A stretch of 64,000 nucleotides of DNA from Serripes groenlandicus (Eukaryota > Mollusca > Bivalvia > Cardiida > Cardiidae): the NCBI GenBank assembly GCA_031761405.1, contig JASEVX010000007.1:37810734-37874733 (forward strand), given 5' to 3'. Each line of letters opens with the position of its first letter. Position 1 is the first letter of the stretch. The notes below the pieces were generated by a model that searched no databases, was not told the origin of the DNA, and worked only from the letters and a program-made list of their open reading frames with translations. Shown here piece by piece: positions 42,601-54,600 of this stretch. The position numbers were made by a program, and so were the translations under genes.

Positions 42601-45600
42601 ACCTTCATTCTATTCTACATTTGATAGTGAGCAAGTAATCCAAGTTTCAAACAGAGAGCTTTGATAGTTTGCATGTAAGTGACCTCAACGCAAAACTTAA
42701 CCCAAGCCCAAACTATCGATCACGTGACAACAATAGCTCTGCATTTCTTAAGCAAACAAGAGTGCTGTAAGACATCGTGGTCGATTATTCCACCGCTTAT
42801 AAGTTACTGATATATGGACTGTTATGAAGTTGCATGCAAAACATTAACCAGAATTTCTTAAAGAGTGATAATTTGCATTATATGCAGGATAGAGTTACAT
42901 ATTGATTATTTACATAAGTATGATGGTTGAGAAGGGTTGTATAAAGTGTCAATGCAATGCATCAAGTAGTTACTAAGATATGGACTCTTAACGTAGTTGC
43001 ACGCAAACCTTTAACCATAATTTCTTAGTAAAAAAAGGGCAATAATTTGCATTATATGCTGGATAGTTATCTAACTTGATAATCTACATAGGTGTGATAG
43101 TTGTGGAGAGTTGTATAACGTTTAAATGCAATGCATCAAGTAAATACTGAGATATGGACTCTTAATGTAGTTGCACGCAAAACAAGTAAAACACGGGCCA
43201 TAATTTGCATTATATGCTAGATAAAGTTGTCACACTTGATTGTCTACATAGGTGTGATGGTTAGGAAGGGTTGTTTAAAGTTTCAATTCAATGCATCATG
43301 TAGTTACTAAGATATTGACTCTTAATGGAGTTGCAGTAAAAACTTTAACCATAATTTCTAAGTAAAAAATGGGCCATTATTTACATTATATGAAGGATAG
43401 AGTTATCTTATTTGATTGTGTATATAGGTGTGTGAAGTCGGGAAGGGTTGTATAAAGTTTCAATACAATATTTCAAGTAGTAACTGAGATATGGACTCAC
43501 TTAAACCAGCATTTCAAAGTTAAAAAAAGTGTTACAACGTTTAAATGCAATGCATCTAGTAAAAACTCAGAAATGGACTCTAAATGTCCATGTAATTGCA
43601 CGAACAATTTTAACCAGAATTTCTAAGTATAAAAAGCGCCATAACTTGCATTCAATGCAGGATAGAGTTATCAAACTTGATTATTTACATAGGCGTGGTA
43701 GTCGGAAAGCATTGTAGAAGGTTTCAATGCAATACATCTAGTAGTTTTGACGAAATCTATGTACTTGCATGCAAAACCTAAACCAATGTGTGATGTAGAC
43801 CCCATCACCAACGCCAGGGTCAGTAGAATAGCTCTCATAATTCTCTGAAAAGTTGATTTTAAAATCAGACGAGCTAATAAAACTATCATCTTTTTGAACA
43901 ATTTAAGATATGTTAATTTTGAAGATTTGATTATTTTTCCCTTTTACAACACACTTTTCAAAAAAAAATCTTCTGCATTGAAAGTCAATAGTATCAGGGA
44001 AAGGTTTAATCATTGTCTAATGGAAATTGAGAGCAAAAACTCATCTAGGACCAATTGAACATTTCCTTAAAACTATTTTGAAAATTGAACAGCAGTTCAG
44101 ATGATGACTTTTTAGCTCGATTCTTCGAAGAATATGAGAGCTTTACTACTCGCCCCGGCGTCGGCGTCTCCGTCAGCGTCCGGTTAAAGTTTTAGAGCAA
44201 GTTGGCATTTTCATTCATAAGTATTTGTGCTAGGGCTTTCATATTTGGAATATAGTTACATCTTATACCTTTCTTCATATTGAATGCTGAAGGTGCTGAT
44301 TGTGACCTTCTTTTTGGGGTAAAAAACATGATTTTCGGTGGTTAAAGTTTTAGGGCAAGTTGGCATTTTCATTTAATCTTTTAATTTTTCTCAATAAGTA
44401 TTTGTGCTAGGGCTTTCATATTTGGAATGTAGTTACATCATATACATTATTTCACATTGAATGCTGAAGGTGCTGATTGTGACCTTCTTTTTGGGGTAAA
44501 AACATGATTTTCGGTGGTTTAAGTTTTAGGGCAAGTTGGAATTATATTTTATTTATTTATTTTTTCTCAATAATCACTTGTGCTAGGGCTTTCATATTTG
44601 GAATATAATTACATCTAATACCTTTCTTCATATTGTATGTTGAAGATTCTGAGTGTGCCTTCCTTTTAGGGTAAAATACATGATTTTGGCCGGTTAAAGT
44701 TTTTAGGGCAAGTTGGCATTTTCATTTAAGTTTTCACTTGTTCTCAATAAGTATTTGTGCTAGGGCTTTCATATTTAGAATGTAGTTACATCTTATAACT
44801 TTCTTCACATTGAATGCTGAAGATGCTGAGTGTGACCTTTTTGGGGTAAAAAACATGATTTTGTGTGGTTAAAGTTTTAGGGCAAGTAGGAATTTTCATT
44901 TTTTTTAACATTTTCTCAATAAGTACTTGTGCTAGGGCTTTCATATTTGGAATATAATTACATCTAATAATTTTCTTCATATTGTATGCTGAAGATGCTG
45001 AGTGCGACTTTCTTTTCGCGGTAAAAGACATGATTTTGTGGGTTTAAAGTTTTAGGGCAAGTTGGCATTTTCATTTAATTTTTTATTTTTTCTCAATAAG
45101 TACTTGTGTTAGGGCTTTCATATTTGAAATATAATTAACATATAATACCTTTCTTCACATCGTATGTTGAAGATGCTGAGTGTGACGTTTTTTTTTTTTT
45201 ATTTTGAGAATTTGAGATAAATTCATAAATTTTAGTTACGTTCCTTTCTAATTGTGAACATTCATTTATTAAATATAATTCTTCAACATATCAAATGGGC
45301 TTTGGTGTTTTTTTTAAGGTTTTGCTATTTTTGGATCGTTCAGTTTTAACATTTGTGTTTAGCTCAACGTTAAAGTTTCATCATTCAAGTCACTTCATAC
45401 TTCACACATTTGTTGTAACCATCGTACAATTAGGTTAGATAACATTGTATCCTAAATATGGAGTTATGGCCCTTGATTGACTTAGGAAATTTGATTTTTA
45501 AATTATATATATTTAAATGTATGTATCTATTCAGTTGCTTTTACATATAGAGTATATAATATGATTTAATAATACTTAAGTGCAATATAATGAAATAATG

Positions 45601-48600
45601 CTTTATGTGAATAAGCGTTATACAGTCGAGCGCGCTGTCCTCCGACAGCTCTTGTTAAGCTTGCACTTTATTTATAGAAATTTCGTGTCGGGATGAAAAA
45701 AGTGAAGCAGCTGTCCAACAAGAAAATTTATTTACCTTGTTGAGTTCATTTTGGTTGAGGCAACATGTCTGTTCTTGTCACTTGTTTCCATTATTCGTTT
45801 AACATCATTTACATTTTTGATGGTCATATATGTCAATCCTGGTATGTCAACTTTGTTTCCCGCAGTTCTCAGCTCCATTGCCTTGGCGTCACCGGTAAGC
45901 AGGTCTTGTATATGTTCATTGTAGATTTCTACTATTGCAACCTGTGTATGAAATGTATCGTATAAAACACTAGCTATTATAAGAGAAATCAAACTATTCA
46001 TTAGTCAGAAGGAAAATGCAAGTTTCTATTAGTCATTACCTGATAGGATTTGTTTTAAAACCCTTGTCTCACATAAAACGAATTTGCAGTAGACGTCTTT
46101 GAAAACATCTCCACAAAAAACTCTATTCATGCATGTATTTTTTATTAACATTTACCTGGAAGGAAATGTTCACATCTTGTTCGCATAAGACACATATCCA
46201 GCAGACAACTTTGAAAACATATGGAAATTTTCTACCAATGCAATTATAATCACATTAAGAGCTTTAAACATTGTTGTGGCAGAAGGAAACAATGCTATTG
46301 TTTTAATAGTCCTTAGTTGCAGATGGTTGAAGTAAATATGCATGATGCACAACATAATTATAGGTTACTTAGGACCTCATCCGATGTCTGTTCTTTAAAC
46401 TGACCTTTTCTAGGCAATATTTCCTATACCAGTTCACATAAGAGTAACCAGATTTAGAATGAAGATGCATATCTTGCTAGAAATTGTGATGCCTAACAAA
46501 ATCATTTAATAGTCACCTTGACCTCATTCAACGTTGTGAAAAAACTCAATCCGTAGACTCAAGAGATGTTAATCAAGGAGTTTGAATCCTGACTCTTTGC
46601 CTTTCTCCAAAGGGCTTCAAATTCTATTTGATATGGTAGCCAGTTGCCTAGGAAGAATGTAATGTGAAGAACTGGTTTGAGAAAGCCAGATAACACAGGC
46701 TAGCTGAACTGGATGACATAATAGAACAGAAATACGGCTGAAAACTGCGTTAAACTCAACACACTCCATACTTACAGTCAGTGTATATGTCATGGTTTCC
46801 TTGCGCTCTTGGCACACCTCAAACAGTTCTGTCATGGCTCTGATAACATAAAAAAAAAAAGCTGTTTTCCTTTTTTTCACGGAAGGTCATTAACCCTTTC
46901 CCAACTACAAAAAATCTGCAGCAGATGATTTTGAAAACATATTGGCAACAAAACCCAGTAAATAAGAGTTTAATTATTAAATAGAATTGAAAACATTAAT
47001 AATGGCAGAAAGAGAAATTGCTCATTACCAGCAAGTTCTCTTTTGCCACAATGTTTTCAAAATTCTGTTTCAGAGGCAGCGGAAAGAGCATCTGTATCTG
47101 CGAAAGGGTTAGAAAATTACCAACAATATGGATGCATATTGAGAAAATGCTCATTTTGAGCGATTTCACCTTTTGCAACAACATTTTCAAAAGTAATGAT
47201 GCAGAGGCTTAAGAATGCATCTGTATGTGAGAAAGGGTTAAAGGTAAGGATCAGGTCAATTTTGTTTGGTAATACATACCGTATATTGATACCAGGGTTA
47301 CTATCTGGTCCCATCATGGTGAATGTTTTACCACTGCCTGTCTGTCCGTACGCCAGCAAACACACATTGTAACCATCCACACATGATGAAATAATCGGCT
47401 TTGTGTCTGCAAACACCTGAGAAGAAATGATCATCACCTTTAGAGCAAGAGTTCAGGGTCCGTAACTATATAACTCACGAAATATTCTCTTTGCTCAGAA
47501 ATTGACTCTATGCTCCAAATAAGACTTTTGATTGATTAATTTTGAGACAGAATTTCTTTCTGACCAATCAGAAACTTCAGCTCAGTATAGTTTTTGAGCC
47601 AGTTCATGCAACAGAATAAAGAATAATTGGATTATATAGAAAATATGCATTTTTATGCATGTTTTGGGAGCAATCTTAAATAACACATCTCATTTCATAT
47701 AGAAAAACATGTCATAGTATAAATACGTTCAAACATACAACAAATCTTCAGCAGAATACTTTGAAAAATATATAGATTGAAAATGTGAGAACTCTCTAAA
47801 AATGAAAGTATAATTGTCGAATTAAGTTGAAAACATTGTGGCAAAGTAAAGAATGTGTGTACTGAAGAGACAACAGAAAGTGTATACAATGTATGTATGT
47901 AGGAAAAGGTTAACTGGTTATTCTTTCAAACAAGAGGGCCATGATGGCCCTGAAATCGCTCACCTGATTTTTTTTCCACTTTAGCTATATAAGCCCCTCC
48001 CCCTGGCAGCCATAGTTTCCGACCAATCAACTTGGCTTGAAGGAATCTGATAGAGGGTCACCCTAGGAACATTTCTACAAAATTATTTGAAAATCGGCCA
48101 GACACTTTTGGAGGAGAAGATTTTTTAAGTTTTCACTATAGCCATATCATGCAAAATAGCCCTGCCCACTGGCGGCCATGTTTTTTGACCAATCAACATG
48201 GCTTGAAGGAATCTGAAAGTGGGTCATCCAAGGAACATTTCTACAAAATTATTTGAAAATCGGCCTTACACTTTCGGAGAAGAAGATTTTTTAAGTTTCC
48301 ACTATAGCCATCCCCCCTGGCCGGCCATGTTTTTCGACCAATCAACTTGGCTTGAAGGAATCTGATAGAGGATCATCCAAGGAACATTACTACAAAGTTA
48401 TTTGAAAATCGGCCTGACACTTTCGGAGGAGAAGATTTTTTAAGTTTTCACTATAGCCATACAAGGCAAAATAGGCCCCCCCTCCCCCCCCCCCCCCCCC
48501 CCCCCCCCCACCAACCCCCTGGCGGCCATGTTTTTTGACCAATCGACATAGCTTGAAGGAATCTAATAGAGGGTCATCCAAGGAGCGTTACTACAAACTT

Positions 48601-51600
48601 ATTTGAAAATCTGCCTGACACTTTCGGAGGAGAAGATTTTTTAAGTTTTCACTATAGCCATATAAGGCAAAATAGCCCCGCCCCCTGGCGGCCATGTTTT
48701 TCGACCAATCAACATGGCTTGAAAGATTCTCTTAGAGGGTCATCCAAGGAACATTTCTACAAAATTATTTGAAAATCTGCCAACCAGTTTGGGAGAAGAA
48801 GAATTTTGAAGTTTTTTTCATTTCGTTGCCATGGAAACCAGAATTCAGCATTGATCCCAAACATTTGAAGGAAATCTGGTGAGGTCATTGAGAGTTGAGA
48901 GGATGCTTTCTGTGAAGTTTCATCCCAATTGACCCACTGGTTACTGAGGAGAAGAAGTTGACGGACGCCGGACGCCGGACAAAAGGCGATCACAATAACT
49001 CACCTTGAGCAAAGCTCAGGTGAGCTAAAAATAAATGAAAATTTCCTTTTAAACCAAATTAATGAAAAGTGGGTAATATGGGAACAAGGGCAATTTCGCA
49101 TTAGTTCTTTAAGCAAGCTGCCTGTCTGTCTTATTGAAAAGGTAATGAACACATGTGTCAACTTGCTAATAGGTCAGTAAGTGAAAGCCTGACAGACAGA
49201 CAATTGAGAAGGGATCCCTATGTGTTGCCCTGCCAAGGCAGGTGACGCAAATATTATGTAATTATAAGTCGTTTACCTGCTCCTGTGTACTGCTGGGATC
49301 AAACACCTTGTCAAACGAGAACATCTTTTTACCATTCTGAGGATGCACAGTCATTAGGTCCTGGTCAGATGGGAATTTCAGGTACTGTTCTCCTCTATCA
49401 TCTTTACGTACCCGACAGAATACACGGATATTGCCACGTAATTCTTGTAACTTCTTGTCACAGGATATGCAAATGATGTGAAAAGTCAAACACAGCATGT
49501 TAAAAGTGTTAACTATCAAAATAAAGGCTATCAAATGTGCATAGATTATTGTAGAACAAGAGTGTTAACTATCAAAATAAAGGCTATCAATTGTGCATAG
49601 ATTACTGTAGTACAAGAGTCTTAACTATCAGAATAAAGGCTATCAATTGTGCATAGATTACTCTAGAACAAGAGTGTTAACTATCAAAATAAAGGCTATC
49701 AATTGTGCATAGATTACTGTTGAACAAGAGTGTTAACTATAAGAATAAAGGCTATTAATTGTGAATAGATTACTGTAGAACAAGAGTATTCAGACATGAG
49801 ATGGACATTTTTGGAATGGGCTTTTTCTTTTTTTTTTCAACAGTATATTCAGTTGATATCACAGCGCTTCCTTGGGCATATACCAGTTTTACCAGTATTA
49901 TTTACCCTATCACCAATTGATCAGACATAATGATATCCCAGCAAACCTGGGTGCCAAGGAGGAAAGCAATCACCAACATTTTTAAAGCCTTCACTATGAC
50001 TTTATTGCGGATCAAACCCTGGTCTCCCGCTCCCAAGCTGGATGAACTAACCACCAACCACAGACAAGGTAAAACTTATAGAGGAGCAATCCTTATGTGA
50101 CGCCCTGTCAAGGCAAACGACATATAAACTCTCAATGATACAATATACACACCAGATTTCGAATTTTCTCCACCAGTTCCGTGATTGGGTTGTCCTTGTC
50201 TTCTTGAGCATTGGATTCTTTTGAGGTTCTTGCTACCTTCATCCATTCTGAAATTGTATATTATCTACATTAATTACACTTTCTTTGCAAATACAGCAGA
50301 AAACTTTTGAAATCATAAATGGAAAAACAAAGCAATTACTCCTTTACTCTTAATGTTTAATCTTCTAACCCTTTCCAATACACAAACACTTTCAGACGCC
50401 TCTGCAACAGACAACTTTACCAAACATATTGTGGCAAAAGGATAAATTGCTAATTGTGAGCAATTTCCTCTTTTGCCACAATGTTTTCATCTCTATTCAG
50501 TATTTTTACTTTGATTTTACTGAGAGTCTTTACATGTTTGTTTAAATGTTTCCAAAGTTGCCTGCTAAAGATTTGTTGTAAAAGGGAAAGGGTTAATTTG
50601 TCGAGATTGTTGATTTTTGCAGATGTTTTGTATTTAGAGGCATATCATTTCATTTGCTTTGTTTAAGCATGTCTTCTAGAAATGATATTTAACCCTTTCC
50701 AACATGCTGACGCAACAAGACGCTTCTACAGCAGGTCACTTTCGTAAACATTATGGCAAAGGGAGTAATTGATTATAATGAGCAACAATTACCATTTGCC
50801 GTAATGTTTCAATCTTTATTCAATAATAATACTCCAATTTGCATGTACATGTATAAACATTTATCATATTTAGGCCTAGATGTTTTCAAATTCATCTGAA
50901 TCCATTTTCATCTTATTGATAACTTAACTCAAAAGTATATCTTGTTACAAGATCCTGATGTAGTTACAATGGTTCCAATGAAGACCATGATATCCTGCTT
51001 CTTCATTGGTAGAAATGAGAAAATAAGAGTTTTCTGAATATAAAATATGTATGTGTCTCACCATCTCCTTCAAGATGCTGGTATATAGAAATACACTCAT
51101 CGGCATCATAGTTACAGGCCCGCAAGAGAGCCAAAATGTCAACCCTATCTCCCCAGGATGGTATGGCTTCCTAGTGAGAACAAAAAAAAACACTTTTTCT
51201 TTCATTGTTAACGCTTTCCCACACAAAGACGACATAATAGTGATGCATCTGCAGCAAACATCCTTTTAACTAGGTTTTGAATAGTTTGACTAGATATTTT
51301 CAAGTCGTAAATTGCTAATTTGTTGTATGTGGAAAAAGGGGGGGGGGGGGGGGGGGAGGGGGGGGGGGGGGGGGGGAGGGGGTTAATGACAGTTTACAGT
51401 TTATTCAGTAATTACAATAATATAGGCCCAAATTACAACATACAATCATGAATATTTTACAATAATGAATCGAGTGTAAGATTGTTTATTTAGCTATTTC
51501 AAGATCTCTCCGTTTCAGAGCTTTGATAACCTATTGAGATAAATTTTGGATTTCTATTTGATTTTAGACATATTTACATGTAAGGGAATGTACATCTTTA

Positions 51601-54600
51601 AAGAACGGCTTGATGTGAACTCCTCTTATATCGTTGAACAGGGTGCAATGAAACAAGAAGTGTTCCTCATTTTCAATATAATACGGACATTTTGGACAAA
51701 ACCGCTGAGTGTAATATTAATTATTTAGTTATTTTAAGATCTCTCTGTTTCATAACATATTGAGATAAATTTTGGATTTCTGTTTGATTTTTAGACATAT
51801 TTACATGTATTTAAAGAACGGACTGATGTGAACTCCTCTTATATAGTTGAACATGATTCAATGAAACAAGAAGTGTTCCTCATTCTCAATATAATTCGGA
51901 CAATTTGGACAAAACCGCTGATCATAAGGTATATTATTATACGTTCCAGTGTAAGACTGAATGGGGAGAAGTCCACTGCTTAGTAAGCATATATGTGTCT
52001 GACTTAGATTCTGCTAATACAGTCAATATATAATTTATAAGAAAATTCAGAGAAATTAAGGTATATTAACGGAGCTTATTATAACCTTTTAAATCAACAT
52101 GTAGTTTCTGTTTGTAAATGTCCAAGCTTCGTAACATGAATACATGCAAAAACCTGTTTTAATTCGTAGCACCTTGGTTTAACCATACATATCCAATAAA
52201 TGAATTATATCAATCAACAAGAATCATTGAAGTAATACATGCATTGCCTGAACAAGGGCTTTTATTCATTAAATTGAAGTTATGTTCCTTGAATACTCTT
52301 AGGTAGGTGTTGGTCAATTTGAAGATACTTCAGGAGACAAATACACTTTTTAAAACATAAACATAAAACTATAACGCCACCACTGAAGCCAATCACAAGG
52401 TCAAAACATAAACTTTGCTTGGACACAGTTCTGGCAAGCTTACAATACAATTTAATGCAGCACTTCTGAAATCCCAAGACTTATAACTTACTTCAACTTG
52501 ATCCACAAGACTCTTAACCATATCATGATGGAGCTCCCATGCAATAGGCATTATCACCCAGGACCTCGTGTCTTTATCGAAATACATGTGTACACTTTGC
52601 TTTTTCTGAAATCATAATAAGTTTAATCCATCTTTAACCATTTCCAACATACAACAAATATTCAGCAGACGACTTTCAAAATATTTTGGTAAAAAGTGTA
52701 ATTATTGAATAAAGTTGAAAAGGCTGTGGCAAGATGAGAAACTGATCATTAAGAGTAATTTCTCCTTTTGTCCCAATGTTTTCAAAATGTGTCTCCTGCA
52801 GATGCTTCAAATTGTTGGAAAGGTTAAATTTCTTAACCCTTTTCCACATACAGACATGTTGGAAAGGTTAAATTTCTTAACCCTTTTCCACATACAGATC
52901 TGTTGGAAAGGTTAATTTTCTTAACCCTTTTCCACATACAGACATGTTAGAATTGTTAAATTTCTTAACCCTTTTCCACATACAGACATGTTAGAATTGT
53001 TAAATTTCTTAACCCTTTTCCACATACAGACATGTTGGAAAGGTTATATTTCTTAACCCCTTTTCCACATACAGACATGTTGGAACGATTAAATTTCTTA
53101 ACCCTTTTCCACATATAGACAACTTTTTTAAAACCTTTGGCAAAAGGAAAAATTGCTCGTAATGAAAGTCTCCTGCTGCAGATTTGTTGTATGTGGGTAA
53201 GGGTTAATTAAAAGATCCTTTCCTGATAATGTTAAGATATTATTATATTTTAAGTATGAAAGTGAAAGAAATACTAGATGTATAAATGTAGGTTTTCAAG
53301 ACATAGATGTAAAACATTGATTTCTGCATGCCATTCATAAATCCTTTCCTATACACAACGAAACTGCAGCAGATTTCTATGAAAACATACAGGCACAATA
53401 TGGAAATTCTCAATAAATGATAGTGTAACTATTGGACATTTTTGAAAACATTGTGGACAAAGGCTTACTTGCTTCATCTCATGTCAATATGTTTTCAAAA
53501 TGCGTCTGCTACAAATGTGTCAAAATGAGATTCTATGTTGGAAAGTATAAAGTTGTTTCCATTCTGAGACAGACTACAATTATTACATGAGATATTCAAT
53601 AATGCATAGATATACCTTTTTATCAAATATTGTTTTCATAATTTAACTGCAGTAAACATAAACAAGTGTGTACTATGGGGATAACTCCATGATAAACAAT
53701 ATACAGCAACTCTGCAGATTTTTAAAACTTCTTAGCAAAAAAAAAGGAAAATATCCTTTTGAATGAACTAAAATTATTTTATAGAGTTGATTAAATTGTC
53801 GCAAAAGGTGGAATAGTTTGATGTTCAACACTTTCCCTGTTATAGAATAAGTATTGATCCACCTGCTGCATTTAACTGTCAAAACCAGTGATTTCTTCTT
53901 TTCAAACATTGTTTATAATTATTCTTTCAAAATTTGAACTATCCTCAAATATGTTTTAAAGTAGATGAACCTTAACTAATAAATCCTGTAACAAATTTAC
54001 CTTTTCCACATGCAGTTGGCCTTTGAAAACATTGTGGCAGAAGGAGAAATTATTCATGATGAGCAATTTCTCCTTTTGCATCAGCCTGTTCAACACTATT
54101 CACTACTTGTACTTTCAGATGTAGAGATGTTTCACTTTTTGGTAGAATTGCGATAGCAAGGCTACCACAGTTTCAAGTGAAGTTTGGAAATCACGTGATG
54201 AAAATGACTGAGAACACCATTTCTACCAAATTCAGTACGCCCCAAAAAATAGGGCAAATAATTCTTGACTGAATTATGAATGCAAACATAGGCAAAAGTC
54301 AAATAAGTGAAAAGAAATCCACTTATTCTAGGTAACCAAATCAAATTACGAGTCTCTTAATGTGAACATATCGTATTTAATAAAGGATAAGTATATCACG
54401 AGGCGGCATCAGAAAAGCGCAAAATTACAACATTTTTAAACTCTATTCTTATGAAAGTCTTATTCGTTCCCTAAGTGACTCTCTTCATAAATTCAGCCAT
54501 ATTGATTGGTTGAAAGACAAAGTTACATTGCTGCACCAGAAAGGGGGATAAATTGAACTTTTAGTTTCAAATGACATCTCTTATTCTTTTGGCAAATTTC

